From Hansfordia pulvinata (Eukaryota > Ascomycota > Sordariomycetes > Xylariales): a stretch of 64,000 bases of DNA. The notes below the pieces were generated by a model. It worked only from the letters and a program-made list of their open reading frames with translations. It was not told where the DNA came from and ran no database searches. Made by a program: the position numbers and the translations under genes. Location: contig BJKQ01000005.1 in the NCBI GenBank assembly GCA_006538405.1, positions 1,860,001 to 1,924,000 on the forward strand. Reading direction: 5' to 3'. Of this stretch, positions 1 to 13,086 are shown one piece after another; position 1 is the stretch's first letter, and every line of letters begins with the position of its first letter.

Positions 1-1260
1 TAAGTAAGTAAATACCCGAATATAGTGATCGAAACACCCAATATTTATTCCACACGAGAATGACTCCTACCTACTACGAGGATATATTCTTTTCTATCAG
101 ATCGACCCGGGATATATCATCCTCGCGTGTCACCGCGTGTCCTGTCGCTGTCAGCCCCGGGTTTTCCAGCCACCGGCAAAAAGGGGCAACAGACACGCCG
201 CCGTGAAGACCGAGAGGCCGCGAGCCTCATTGGTGGGAAATCCCCGCCGAGACCCTGCGCAGGGACAGTTCTACGAGTGAAAACGAGTGACTACCCCAGG
301 CGTGTCGCACGTCTGGCGAGGGAGGCAGGGAGGCAGGGAAGCAGGGAAGAGCAGCCCGGCCCCCCTATCTCACGATACCTACCACCTTACCCAGTCGCCG
401 AGATCAAGTGACCGACCGCTTCTGCTCCTGATTCGGGGCTTTGCGCCTGGGCACGGCCTGGTGCTGTCGCCAGGGCAGACAAGAGCGCGCAGCACGCCAG
501 GGAGCAAGAAGCCGACGGATGGCCGGCTTGGACACGAGTAGGTACGAGTACCCTGTCTTATTATCGTAGGCGCTGGCGGCGTGTGCCTCGCTCGTCCAAC
601 GGCCCCGCGTCGATCGGGTTACCCCAGATTCCGCGAGCGGCTGTCGTTCTTGAGGGGGAGGGGGGGGGGGGGGGGGGGTTGGGTTTGCTTATGGGTCCGG
701 GGATCCTTTATCCCAGGTTTCCCCTATGCGCTGCTCTCCTCGTAGATGCCTGCCTTGGGTACCTTACCTCGTCAAAGCTGGCATTGGCACGTCAGTTATA
801 TCAAATGGATCCAGATAGGTAGGTAAGTAATCATACTGCGGGGTCGTCGCCAAAGGGGAAAGCCGCGACACCTCCCCACGGAACCGGCTGCTCGAACTCA
901 CACCCGTGGCCCCCCGCTCTGCGCGGCTCTTGACCCCTGGCACGGACTGACCCGAGCCCCTATCATAACCGGCACCCAGAGCCACGCGATCCCCTCACTC
1001 ATGCAGCCGGGGCGAGCGGGGGGTACCTGTCCTCGTCACCCCGGAGCCCCAAAACAGCTCGGCAAACGGGCGACGCTGGCCACGGGCGGGTGGTGATAAG
1101 GGAAAGAGGTCGGAGAGCTACCCGGGCTGTTTGGCATGGAAGCGACTCAAAATCACATGTCCCATCTCTGCTCGTCCGCCCGAGCGCCCCCTCTCTATCG
1201 CTCAGGGAACGCATATAGAGCAAAGACCTACGAGTATACTTGCCCCTTCACCCATACACG
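1..1260. other. Intergenic / upstream region, no gene supported
   Basis: Short open frames here have no recognisable domain. The stretch holds a G homopolymer at about 661-678, TAGGTAAGTA-like short repeats at both ends, and two copies of the dispersed 8-mer TACGAGTA (543 and 1229). If the downstream oxidoreductase has a 5' exon it should lie here, but I found no sequence encoding a GxGxxG loop followed by a usable donor. Confidence 0.5.
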
Positions 1261-1261
1261 C

Positions 1262-2501
1262 AGGCAGAGCAACAGCGGACACGTCGCGCGTCGTGGCCCT
1301 GTGCGACACGAACCAGACGCGCATGGACTTTGCCAACCGCAAGCTCGCGGCCCTCGGCCACGGCGCCGTCCCGACCTACCCCGCGGCGGCCTTCGACGCC
1401 ATGGTCCGCGAGGCGGAGCCCGACGAGGTCATCGTCACCACCATCGACCGCACCCACGACCGCTACATTGTCCGCGCGCTCGAGCTGGGCTGCCGCGTCA
1501 TCACCGAGAAGCCCATGACCATCGACGCCCCGCGGTGCCGGGCCATCTTCGACGCCGTCGAGCGCGCCGGCGGCGGCGGCGGCGACCACCGCGTCCGCGT
1601 CGCCTTCAACTACCGCTACGCCCCGCACAACACCAAGGTCGCCGAGCTGATCCACGCGGGCCGCATCGGCGCCGTCACGAGCGTGCACTTTGAGTGGATG
1701 CTCAATACGTCGCACGGCGCCGACTACTTCCGCCGCTGGCACCGCGACAAGCGCAACAGCGGCGGCCTGCTGGTCCACAAGAGCACCCACCACTTCGACC
1801 TCGTCAACTTCTGGCTGCGGACCCGCCCGGCCACCGTCTACGCGCAGGGCGACCTCAAATTCTACGGCCGCGAGAACGCCGAGCGGCGCGGCGTCGAGCG
1901 CTTCTACGCGCACGCCCGCGGCGGCGGCCCCGCCGCCCGCGCCGACCCTTTCGCCCTGCACCTCGAGGACAGCGAGCAGCTGAGGGCCATGTACCTGGAC
2001 GCGGAGCACGAGGACGCCTACCACCGCGACCAGAGCGTCTTCGGTGACGGCATCAGCATCGAGGACACCATGAGCCTGCTGGTCCGCTACCGCAGCGGCG
2101 CCGTCATGACCTACTCCCTGACCGCCTACGCCCCCTGGGAGGGCTTCCTCGTCAGCCTCAACGGCACCGGCGGCCGCCTGGAGCTCGAGGTCGTCGAGAA
2201 CAGCTACGTCAACTCGGGCGGCGACCAGGCCCAGGAGAGCTCGCTCGAGAGGCGCACGCTCACCCTCCGGCCGCTGTTCGAGAAGCCCGAGGAGATCGAT
2301 ATTGACGACGGCGTGGGCGCGCACGGCGGCGGCGTCGCGGTGCTCCTGAACGACCTGTTCGGCGAGCCCACAACGGACGAATACATGCGCGCCGCCAGCC
2401 ACGTGGACGGCACCCTGTCCATCCTCACGGGCATCGCGGCCAACCGGTCGATAGCCACGGGGCAGGTGGTCAACGTGGACGACGTGCTGCGGATACCGTG
2501 A
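1262..2501 (+). CDS. Gfo/Idh/MocA-family oxidoreductase, apparently lacking its N-terminal nucleotide-binding loop
   Basis: The frame open to the TGA at 2499-2501 encodes the later part of the Rossmann fold and the whole C-terminal alpha/beta domain of a Gfo/Idh/MocA-type NAD(P)-dependent sugar or polyol oxidoreductase. Visible signatures are a strand ending VVALCDTN (around 1292-1315), the EKP motif in ITEKPMTID (around 1500-1526) carrying the expected active-site lysine, and the GGLLVHKSTHHFDLVNFW block (around 1762-1815). The usual first beta strand with GxGxxG is absent. Homology begins at ADTSRVVALCD, just after a possible acceptor (CACGCAG, ending near 1261), so a 5' exon may exist, be distant, or be lost. 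The first in-frame ATG is at 1323, already inside the domain. The start given is the putative exon boundary, not a start codon. Substrate is unknown. The GC is very high and third positions are mostly C/G. Family assignment is secure; completeness is doubtful. Confidence 0.7.
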
Positions 2502-3394
2502 GGGTCGCGTCGCAGGCAGGCAGTTGCAGTCGCCGTCGTAGTCGTTCGTACAACGTGGCCTGACTGATAGGTAGTAGACGCAAGAGACCCTGTCGTTGTC
2601 CGGGGAGCGAGTAGCTGGCATCAACTCCGCATAGTTTGACAATCTACCTCAGAGATGCCGTTGTGATGAGGCGGAGTCGTCGGATTGAACGGAAAGAGGC
2701 CTACGAGCAGGTCGAAGAGGAGACGAGCCAACGATGCTGGCAAGAACGCGTAGAATGAATAAACCAGTGATACCAGATGTAAAGGGCGAAACGCGAGACG
2801 ACGAGCTGCCTAAGGTACGGAGCTGGATGGCTTGCAGAGCTGAATTGCTTACGGAGCGTGAGAGGTGAAGCGTTGCAGGGACGCCCCCGTGAAGCGACGT
2901 CCCGAAAGCGAAGACGGATATAAGACGGATTATCAATCAGAAATCACAGATGGATGGCACCATCGGCGGGCGCTGAGGCGCTGGCGTCATGACGTAAGAG
3001 CCCACTGGCGCAACTGCCCGCTGCCCGTCCACGCCGTCCTCTTGGGCCGCCGCTTCCAGTTGAAAAGCTCTCCAGCTTGGGTGGGGCAGCAGCCGCCATT
3101 GTCCAGTCAGAGGCCCCAATCCGCAGGAAATGTGGGCAGCAGCAGCAGCGATGGGCAACGGACGGAGACTGTCGGAGCGATACGTACAACAACCGGACTG
3201 CGGACTGCGCGCTGCGGCGGGATGGCCTGCCTGCATGTCTGGCCGCCTGCCGGGCTCCCAATCTTTCCGCCCGCAGCACTCCCACCACCGTTGCGACGCT
3301 CAAGGCTCAATCTTCAACCTCACCTCTCCCCTTTTGCTTGTGCTACCCTTCCCTACCTGCCACAGCCCCGACACCCTCCCAAAATACCTCTACC
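2502..3394. promoter_or_regulatory. Intergenic region and likely promoter of the cytochrome b5 reductase gene
   Basis: No supportable gene. A TATA-like GATATAAGA lies near 2917, and the last 150 bases before the ATG at 3395 are pyrimidine-rich, as is common for fungal leaders. The open frames overlapping this stretch are low-complexity and unrecognised. Confidence 0.35.
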
Positions 3395-4644
3395 ATGTTC
3401 GCCAGATCCGCCGTGCGCGTTGCGCAACCTCTGAAGCGAGTGAGTCCCTGCCACGCCCCTCCGCCTGTCGCCCCTCGGCCTCTACCAGCCGCCTGTCGAC
3501 CTTGCCTGCCGCACACCCGCCGCGCCCCGGTCGCCATGCGCTCCCCCTACTCCCGAACCGCGGGCCATCTGCCTCAAACTCCTGCACGCGCTCTGCCGCG
3601 CCATCATGCCCTGCTGACCCACGCCGCGTACAGGTCGCTCTCGCTCGCGGCTACGCCACCGAGGCCCCCAAGGGTGGCTCCAACACGATCAAGTACGCCG
3701 CCGGTGCCGTCGGCGTTGCCGGCGCGGGCATGTACTTCCTCGGCGGCAGCTCCGCCGACAAGGCCAAGCAGGCTGCCCTCCCCCGAAGCCCACCTTCACC
3801 GGAGGCGACCAGGGCTTCGTCTCGCTCCTGCTCAAGGACGTCGAGATCATCAACCACAACACCAAGAAGTTCATCTTCAAGCTGCCCGAGGACGACATGG
3901 TCTCGGGTCTGCAGGTCGCCAGCGCCCTCCTGACCAAGTACAAGGGCCCCGAGATGGAGAAGGCCGTTCTGCGCCCCTACACCCCTACGAGCGACGAGGG
4001 TAGGTGCCCCCCATTCCCGACGCTGAGGCTCTGCTGGCCGGATGCTAACCCGCCGCTTGCGCACCACAGACGCTCGCGGCTTCATCGAGCTCATCGTCAA
4101 GCAGTACCCCGGTGGCCCCATGTCCACCCACATGCACAACATGGAGCCCGGCCAGAGGCTCGACTTTAAGGGCCCGCTCCCCAAGTACGCGTGGGAGGCT
4201 AACAAGCACGAGCACATTGCCCTGGTTGCCGGCGGCACCGGCATCACGCCCATGTACCAGCTGTGCCGGTCCATCTTCTCCAACCCCGAGGACAAGACCA
4301 AGGTCACTCTGGTCTTTGGCAACGTCAAGGAGGAGGACATCCTGCTGAAGAAGGAGCTGCAGGACCTGGAGAACACGTACCCCCAGCGCTTCCGCGCCTT
4401 CTACGTCCTCGACCAGCCCCCCAAGGAGTGGAATGGCGGCAAGGGCTTCATCACCAAGGACCTGCTGAAGACGGTCCTGCCCGAGCCCAAGGGCGGCGAG
4501 AGCAACATCAAGGTCTTTGTTTGCGGTCCCCCGGGCCTGTACAAGGCCATCTCCGGCAACAAGGTCAGCCCCAAGGACCAGGGCGAGCTGACGGGTATCC
4601 TCAAGGAGCTCGGCTACTCCAAGGACCAGGTCTACAAGTTCTAA
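3395..4644 (+). CDS. mcr1: NADH-cytochrome b5 reductase, mitochondrial (Mcr1 type), with one apparent -1 frameshift
   Basis: FAD enzyme that passes electrons from NADH to cytochrome b5; fungal Mcr1 sits in the mitochondrial outer membrane and intermembrane space. Exons are 3395-3439, 3634-3999 and 4070-4644; intron 2 has a clean GCTAAC branch site. The N terminus [15 protein letters not shown] looks like a targeting peptide and is followed by a membrane segment ([15 protein letters not shown]). Family motifs are RPYTPTSDE (flavin), [10 protein letters not shown] (NADH pyrophosphate) and VCGPPGLY, ending DQVYKF. The frame breaks in the C-run at 3780-3784: upstream reads to KAKQAAL, downstream resumes at [12 protein letters not shown] in another frame. 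One extra C restores a single frame of about 328 residues, the normal family length. The gene is otherwise intact, so I read this as a sequence error rather than decay. Confidence 0.9.
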
Positions 4645-6668
4645 GCGGCCTTTGGAGAAGAGGAAGTCGACTGCTCGATTGCGAAGCGACGCGGGAGAGC
4701 ACAAAAGCCATGTCTTTGTGGCCAGTAGACTTAGATCTGCCTTGTCGATGTCTGTTGTACTTTGGCCTTGTACCACTAGCTTGAGAACTCATCAAAGTCC
4801 ATTTGTCAAGCCATAGGACGCTGTGCGCATGTGAAGTAAGTGAGACAAGGGTACGACCGCCAACGGTCGTGAGAATGCGCAGACACCCAGTCTCCTGTAT
4901 CGAGAGGGTGCGCTCCGGAGCGTCAAGCAGCTTGAAGAGCATGCATGTGGTACCGACAGCCTCGCCAGAGGCGATTTGTGCCATGACAATGCTGGTGCCA
5001 CGGGACTGCGAGTGGTTGTCAATGTGCAAGCGCTGGGAAGCCGCACTGCGCTGGCTCGACTTGGACCTCTAAAGGGCAATTTGGGAGGTGATAGGACTCA
5101 ATAGTGAGTGTCTCGCGGACAGATGTAAAAAAGGTACGAGTACTCGTGAGCAGGCGGCTCTTTCTATGACGATGGCCGAGGTACCATGGCTCTTCCTACC
5201 TATCCATCTCAGGTATCTAATCCTCATCACCCTTCTACACAGAAATGAGAGTGGCGAGTGCTGTTGGTGTGTTGAAAGCGAGCTTGCTGGCTTATTTTAT
5301 TTATTTTTGATCTTGTCTATGATGTTACCGGTCGTGCGAGATCAGAGCGACCGGTATTCACGAGGGGTGAGGAGGAGGTAAGCGAAGGTCAAACGAGGGG
5401 TGAAAGGAGGATGACCGATGTGTGAGAATGGTCGACTGAGCAGGCATGACGATGCGTACACATGGGAAATTCTCCGTTCTACAGCATTGTGATGGTACGA
5501 ATATCCACCATCACGAACTCGTACATACGAGTACCGTTCGGGCTGACTGTCGCGTGACATGCATCGAGGTCTGCGACGGTTTCTTCGATTCCCCCTGTCC
5601 ATCACCCGGCTAGCGCCGCTTGTGCCCGTCCTAGACGGGACCGGCTGATCTCGACCTCGAGTGTCCATGTCGTCATCACTTTGGCATAGTCCGACAGCCC
5701 GGGTTTTCCATAACCGCCTTCTAACGCTTCCCTGCAGCGCTCGGCGCGTGTCTGCTCTGAGTACGCGCAGCCTAACCAGGCGGATTGATGAAGGTATCTA
5801 TGGGTAAGGTATGCATGGGCTGCCGCTTGACCATTTGAGCGCGCGCAGATGCATCTTCCCTCTTCAACGACTCTTCTACATACCTACCTTGTGTAGGTAG
5901 ATATCTACCAGGTAAGTACCTACCTAGGTACTCGTAGTCTCTCGTTCGTTTCTGGTGGGTTGGGTGAGACCCCTCCAGCGCCACATGGGCGATCTGGGGC
6001 ACACGAGCCCGATCGCCAGGCGGCGGGTGGGGCGAGACGGGCTCAACGGCCTACGGTACGAGTACTCGTAGAGGGGCTTCAGAGTGACGTCAACTTTTCT
6101 CTATTCCAGGCGGATTTTTCAAGGCCGCCTCCCGCTGCCGCCCCCTTGTCGGTGCTGACTGACAGTGGCGGTAGGTGATGATGCTGCTGCGAACGCCGGA
6201 CCTAACCTCCGCTCCGGGGCTTATCCAACTTTTATTGGCCTTTTTCCTGTTCCCTTTTCTCACTTGCCAACAGAAGAGACGACCGTGCAAGAGGGCGTGT
6301 ATGAGCAGTTCCGGGTCGAATGATTTGAGCATCCATCAGCCAGCAATTCAGCCCAGTCCAGCCCTTGAACGTGACTGTCATCCCAGTTCTAATTATATAG
6401 AGCCTCGTTCCCCCATCCTGCAACCACCTCGATCTCACGACGGGCTTGGACTGGTTTGTCGCCCACATATAACGCATGGAATAGGTCAAAGAGCCGCCTC
6501 CGTCTGCCGGTACCATTCCATCTATCTGAATATAGCCTCCCATTTACTATGCTATTGGAACTCATACTCAGCTTGACTGTCCTCGACCAGCTCACCGACT
6601 GCGTCCGCCGCTTTTTCTCGACTTGTATCGCGAGCAGCCTTTGGTGGTGGGGGCCACAGCCAGCGACG
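4645..6668. other. Intergenic region, no gene supported
   Basis: Only short unrecognised frames. It holds five exact copies of the dispersed motif TACGAGTA/TACTCGTA (5135, 5526, 5929, 6057, 6063); the last two overlap as TACGAGTACTCGTA. ACCTACC/GGTAGGTA-type short repeats cluster at 5880-5930. A TATA-like AATTATATAG at 6391-6400 lies about 270 bases before the next proposed start. Confidence 0.5.
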
Positions 6669-7294
6669 ATGGAGGACCACGAGGAAACGAAACCCGCGGC
6701 GCCGGCGGGTGTAGACAAGCAGCAACAAGAACAAAAACAACAAAAACGACGACGAGAACGAGCCCCCCCGCAACGCCCGAAACCAGGCGCGGGGCCGAAG
6801 CGCACCCTATGGGAGCGCCTCTTCCACACGCTGCCCGACTACACCGGCCCCTACAGCGTCGGCACCATGGAGCTGGAGCTGCCGGCCCGCGAGCCGCGCA
6901 CCTTCTCGCACATCAAACGCGACCACGACTACGCCCTGCGCCTCGAGACCGTCCTGTGCGCCGTCTACTACCCCTGCGTCGACGAGGACCCCTCGTCCCC
7001 CGCCGCCGCCGCCGCCGCCGGCCGGGCCTCGTGGCTGCCCAAGCCCCGCGTCCCGACCTGCAAGGGCTACGCCCGGTTCCTCAACATCCCCCACATGCCC
7101 GTCACCGCCTACATCGCCGCCACCACCATGTTCACCAAGCTGCCGGCCTTCCGCAACGCGGGCCTGGCCACCACCGCCGGCTCCGGTGGGGCGGCGGCGG
7201 CAGCGGGCGGGGGAAACGATGAGCGGGGCAAGGCTCCGCATCATCCGCAGAAGAACGACAGCCAGGAGACACTAGGTGGCGACGGCGCCGAGGC

Positions 7295-7326
<32 letters not shown>

Positions 7327-8621
7327 CCAAGTTCCCCGTGGTCATCTTCAGCCACGGTCTCGGGGGTTCCCGGACGTGCTACAGCGCCGTGTGCGGCGAG
7401 CTCGCCAGCCACGGCTTCGTCGTTGTCGCCGTCGAGCACCGCGACGGCAGCGGCGCGCGCTCCTACGTGAACGTGCCCCCCCCGCGGCGAGAAGAAGAAG
7501 AAGGCGGGCCGGCCGCGGCCGCCGCCGCCACGAGCTGCTGCTACGCGGTGGACTACATCTGGCCCATGGACAACGCACAGGACACGAGCCCGCACAACGC
7601 GCGCGGGGTGGACACGGAGCTGCGCAACGCGCAGATCGAGATGCGGATGGCCGAGATCGAGGAGGCGCACCACGTGCTGCGGCTCATCGACGGCGGGAGG
7701 GGCGGGGCCGACGTGGAGGGCCGGGACCTGCGGAGCGGGCGCGGGCGCGGGCGCGCCGGCGGTGGCAGCGGTGGTGGTAGTAGCTCGAGGAGGGGGCTCG
7801 ACGGCGTCGACTGGGACGCGTGGGCGGGCCGCCTGTTCCTCGACGGGGTGACGGTCATGGGCCACTCGTTCGGCGGCGCGACCGCGGTCCAGGTGTGCCG
7901 GCAGGCCGGGGGCCGCGGCGGCGGCAACAGCGACGACGGCGGCTGCCGGTTCCCGTGGGTCGGGCAGGGCGTGGCGCTGGACGCCTGGGGCCCCGCGGTG
8001 CCCGTGGTCGGGCGGGCGACGCGGCACGCGCTGCGGGCGCCGCTGCTGGCCGTCAACTCGGAGGCCTTCATGCACTGGCCGCAGAACTTTGCGCGGGTGG
8101 CGGGGCTAGGCGAGGAGGCCGCGCGCTCGGGCGTCCCTTACTGGAACATGACGATGAAGGGGTCGACGCACCTGTCGCAGACCGACTTCGCCGTGCTGTA
8201 CCCGAACTGGATGACGCTGTTCGGCAAGAACATGGTCAACGAGCGCCGCGCCATCCACGTCGCCGTCAACGCGTCGCTCGAGATGCTGGCCAAGGTCCTG
8301 CCGGCCGAGCAGCAGCCGCAGCACCAGCAGCACCAGCAGCAGCAGAGGACGAAGAAGCAGGCCGGCGACGACGACGACGACGACGATGGCAAGGACAGCG
8401 AAAGCTATCACCACCCATGGGCGGTCGAGGGCCTACTGGAGACGGAGAGCCTGGGCGCGGACCGGGTGCCGCAGGGCCACAAGCCGGACAACCGGTGGGT
8501 TGCGGCGCGGCTCAAGATACAGGGCGAGTTCTGGGCACGGCTGCGGGGCCTGCTCCTCAGCCTCCCCTTCCCGGCCGGGGCAGCGGCGGCGTCGCCGTGG
8601 ACCAGCACGGCAGGCCCCTGA
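6669..8621 (+). CDS. Platelet-activating factor acetylhydrolase-like serine esterase
   Basis: Alpha/beta-hydrolase of the PAF acetylhydrolase / group VII phospholipase A2 type, which hydrolyses short or oxidised sn-2 acyl groups of phospholipids. Taking the ATG at 6669 gives 650 residues. Seen are the N-terminal block [17 protein letters not shown], the oxyanion-region strand [18 protein letters not shown], the nucleophile elbow GHSFGG (Ser about 400), an acid in VALDAWGP (Asp about 438) and a histidine in [11 protein letters not shown] (about 501), a plausible catalytic triad. Insertions are long and low-complexity: a CAG-encoded Gln tract (7298-7321), Gly/Ala-rich loops and an Asp run near 8368-8388. 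No signal peptide is evident, so a cytosolic enzyme is likely. The frame is open upstream and an earlier in-frame ATG at 6549 is possible, but the protein from 6669 starts at an ordinary hydrophilic MEDHEE. No intron is needed. Confidence 0.82.
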
Positions 8622-11019
8622 GGGGGGTGGGCAACTTCGCCCTCGGCGACGAGGTCTGGATGCACCAGAGCCCCACGGGGCTGGAGCTGGATCATTACCT
8701 TGGCAGGTAGGCGATGGTGCCTTGGAAGTTGATGGCATCTTGGCACGTGATGATACCACAGTGACGAAAGGGAAGATCGGGAGGGGGGAGGGGGCCTTCT
8801 GGATGAGGCTGACCGGGATGGGCCAGCGGAAAGCTGAGCTGGCATTGCTGAGGCCAGAGCCCGGGCCGGGCTGACGCCATTTCCTTGTCTTTTCCCCCCC
8901 TCCCCCATTTGTGTATTTCACGATGCATTACGACACTGACGACAGCGGCGCATCTCATAAGCGAAGGATATACCCATGGTCGAGGCGTTTTCCAGGCTTT
9001 CTCTTACCCTGCTACTGCTGGAGCAGAAGCCGGGCCGAGCTGATGCCATTTTTTGTCAATTTTGCCTCATCTCTGTATCTACGACGCATGACTTTTACGA
9101 CAGCGGCACCCGACATTTCATCAGTGATAGATGTACATTTAGTGGTCGAGGCGTTCGTCAGGCTGTTTCTTAGGTAGTTCCTTCAAAATCATATTCAGAT
9201 TTTGCCTTCCACCTCTACTCTGTCTATTTCTTGTAGATGGGAACCAACCGCAGCAATGGAGTCGGACTGATACCTGGACAGAAAACCCAATGACGGATTA
9301 CTCCGGCTCGGTCTCACTTGGGCCTTGACCGATGTGGCACTCGGCGATGGACAGCGTCAAGAGACGGCATTCCAGCAGTGAACCGGCCGGGTGGTCTACC
9401 GTCTCGTCAGATCTGCTTTCGTGGCGGGGCATCCTCGTTATCGAGCTCTGGAAGACGGTGCGTACGTCCTGGTGGTTCCTGCGTGATAACTCACGGCTAC
9501 TAGGTAGTAGTTAGTAGGCAAGGTACGAGCACGTTGTGCGTAGATGAAAATGGTTGCCATCCCACCTCGCGGCGCTCCTCGGCCAGGACGTAACCCGTGC
9601 GTCGTGTGTCGGCACGTTCCGTGTAGCAGGTATACGAGTAGTCAGTCCCGTATACGTGCCCGGTTCCCCCGCCCGCCAACTCAGGGCCCCTGACTCCCTG
9701 CCGTCGCTCGCGACAGTGCATACGAGTACCTTACCTACGGTGCCTTACCTGTACCTATTGCAACTATGGATGGGCGGAGAAGGCGTTCTGGACCCTTCTG
9801 CCCTCCCCCCTTCCCCCTCCCTCATTAATTCTCGCGGCCTCGGGAACACGGACCTTGTTGAACACGATGGCGATGCGTGTGAACGAGAGGGCTGCTTGGC
9901 CAAGTACGCGTACGCGGGCGGGTAGATGCGAGTATACTCGTGGGAGGCAAAGCACGCACGAGTACTCGTACAAGTCGGTCATTTGCGATCACTGCCTGGT
10001 CCCTGTCGAGTTGCGCCACGGACAGGACGAGCAGACCACAGCACAGCTGAGAACAAGGTACGAGGAGCGGGGAGAGCAGAGGTGCCATGCGTTGCGAAGT
10101 ACTCTCGTACGAGCCGCAGAAGAGTGAGTATCGAGCGGATCGAGGAGGGTCGGCTGCCCGGGTGGGCGTGACGGGGATACGGAGAACACGGAGAGGAAAC
10201 AGGTAACCGGAGCAGAGTAGAAGTAAGGTACGAGCAAGGCGTCACTACCGCCGCTCCGCTCACCGGGCATTTGGGGTATTTTCTTCTTCTTTTTGTTTTC
10301 GCGTTCCCTTTTCTTATACTCTCTTACATTCTTCTTGGGACAGAAAGTCGTATCTTGCGCAGAGCAGAAAAACATGTCCACATCGGCGGGTTGGGAACCA
10401 TGGGCGGAGGCATACGAGTAGGACAGCCTCGCCAAGAAGTCCAGAACTCTGCGGGTGAAGCTGCTCACCTCCCACGTTCGTCCGACTGTCGTCGCTTTCC
10501 CTCCCCCTTTTCTGCCGCAGGCAGTGCGTGAGCCAAGCGCCGCATGATGCGATGGGGCGATTTCCGAGGTCACGCCGTTGCAGCGGCCCCGGCCGGGGGA
10601 GAAGGGGAAGACCGAAGAAAAGAAAAGGAGCAGGGGCAGCCATTCGATGCATCATTCGACAAAGTCTCCCAGCCGGGGCGCGGGGGGGAAACAAGACAAA
10701 AACCTCTTGCCGTCTCCACGCCCGGCCGAGGCGCTGTCCCTGCGCCCTCATCATACGCTGAACCTGCACGGAGGGAGGAAGCCCAAATGGTGTGCGTGAC
10801 GAGATACGAGGCGTCGTGACGGGGCGGGCTAATAAAACTGCTGTTGTGGCTGAGAGAAAGAGAGCCAGCCAGCCAGCCGCTCCCGCGTCCCCGCGGCCCG
10901 GACAAGAAGGGACCCCTGTCTGCCGGCGCCCCCGCCAGCGCCGTCTTCAACGAATGACCCCGGCCGAAAGTTGCTGGTACTCGTATGTCGAAAGGCGGGG
11001 GGCGGGGCAACGAAAATGT

Positions 11020-11022
<3 letters not shown>

Positions 11023-11060
<38 letters not shown>

Positions 11061-11075
11061 GAGAGACAGAGAGCC
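11023..11075. repeat. GA microsatellite
   Basis: About 26 GA dinucleotides, interrupted by two CA steps, in the gene-empty region. On the plus strand it falls in short Arg/Glu frames that I regard as artefacts. Confidence 0.9.
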
Positions 11076-13062
11076 GGGCCGCGGGGCTTCTTTGCAGGCC
11101 TGAACGCCAGTCTGACGATATATTGCTCACGGCGGGGAAACCGACGCCTCGTTTACCGGCCGGCTCCGTCTCTGCTACATGGGTTTCCTACGAGTACATC
11201 ACTCTTGGCAGGCTTGCAGGCCGGCTACTCGTACTCGGACTACTACTGCTTGCCGCGGCTGCTGCTGAAAGCTGCCACGGCTGCTCACCCGGCGGACGGA
11301 CTCCACCGTCTGCGGGATGGCTGCAGGTCAGCCTCCGCAGACTCCGATGGCCGAGTCTGATGAGAAGATGAAGAGGACATTTATTGCGTATCCGTACCCC
11401 TCTACTCGTATACTCTGACGCAGGTTTGGTTGGTCCGATGCGTGATGGGCGGGGAGAGGGCGGGGCGGAGGGAGAAAAGAAGCAGGTGTAGACGACGACG
11501 ACGACGACGACGATGACCCTTCCAGCATCGCCTACTAGTGCGGTCACGTCGTGCAGAAAGATTCAGGGCTTGCACTCTGCATGTTCGCCCCTCTCGCCTC
11601 GGCGTGGCTGGACAGCTCCGGGCACTGAATGGGCCGCCTCTTCATGGCGTCAGGGCCTGTCATTGGGCGTCGCGGCGGCAGAGCTTCAGAGAAAGGCGGG
11701 ACGGGGGTTTGAGGACCCCCGTCCCCAGCTCTCAGGCCCGATCGGATCTGACGGCAAAGCGGCGAGTTGGGAAGAGAGACAGAGAGAGAAGACAAGAAAA
11801 AAAAAAAAAACCTCAGGGGGCTAGGGGGACAAGTTAGGTTGGAAGAAGAGGGCACCAAGCTCAGGGGCGACGTTTCCGGGGTCCTTGCTCTGGGTGAAAC
11901 TGCCGGCCCGGCCAGAGACGGCGAGGCCGCAAGGTACCTATAAGGTAGGCTGTAACTGCGTTGCTGCCCTGCCGTCGAAAGTATACGAGTGCCCAGCCAA
12001 GCAGGTCCCGTAAAGACAGGGCCGCGACCCGTCACGAGGGCGAGCGGCCCAGCTCGCGCGACCCAAAGGGGGCCCATGATGGGACGGGATGGGACGGGCC
12101 TCCTGGGTGGCCGGTTGGAGGCATGCAGCAGGTCTGGTGATGCCGATTGATGAGAGAAGGATAGATGATACCCGAATAAGCCGCCGGCCCCGGCGCCAGG
12201 GGCAAAGGTAAAGGCAAAGGCAAAGGCGAAAACGCCAATATGAGGCAGTAACTCGACCTTGCTGATGAGGCCGTCGCGGAGTGCAAGAACAGGTCCGGAG
12301 CCGGGCTGAGCGGACAGGCAGGCGCGCCTCCGTCTCACCGAGACAACCCAAGACCCTGGTGGCGGCAAGATGCAAGGCTAAAATAAAATAAAACAAGACC
12401 ACCGACACACCTTGGGGTTGCAAGGGGGGTTGCGGGGATTGGCAACTGGTGCTACGAGGAGACACCCCTGCGAATACTGGGCGGTAGGTCGTGTCTGGCT
12501 GACGAGAAGAGGGCATATTCCACGATAATGATGACAATTGACAGCTGCGGCTGTGGAGCGGGAAAAAAGAAAATGACGAGGGAATTACCCGTACGGTCAG
12601 CTCGGTCATGACGGGGACGGGCGAAGCTGATCAGCTGGCTGCGTTTTCCAAGGTCGGGTCGGATCGGATTGGGGGTTGGCAAGATTTGAGGTTCCGGATC
12701 CAAACAAAAAAGTGCCTTTTTTTAAAAAAAAAAAAAAAAAAAACGTAAAGTGTTCACCTGGAATCTGCAGGAACAGTCATCAATACTCATGTCGTGACTG
12801 TGTCCCTCGTCGATCAGCGGCGTCGTCACGAGTGTGATCGGTTACTCGTACGTACAGCGAATCCGGGTCGCCAGTGCACGACACTGATGTCGGCAAGGCT
12901 GTCTGGTTTTTTTTTTTTTTTTCTTTCCGCCATCGTCTGCTTTTCTTTGCCAGACGCGAACGAACAACTCACGCGTGGAGTCTCTCTTTTTGCCACGTCG
13001 GGCGGGCTGGATTCGGATGCCACCAGACTCGGCTCTCTCGTTCCCCATACGATGGAGTCGTA

Positions 13063-13086
13063 GACCGACCGACCGACCGACCGACC
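13063..13086. repeat. GACC tetranucleotide microsatellite
   Basis: Six perfect GACC units in intergenic DNA. Confidence 0.9.

Noticed and set aside
1248..2642. 464-residue open frame on the minus strand, opposite the oxidoreductase
   Set aside because: It mirrors a GC-rich coding frame; it has no domain and is Val/Ala/Asp-rich as expected for an antisense shadow.
7272..8075. Minus-strand frames of up to 267 residues opposite the PAF-acetylhydrolase-like gene
   Set aside because: No recognisable motif, and the plus strand has an intact catalytic triad.
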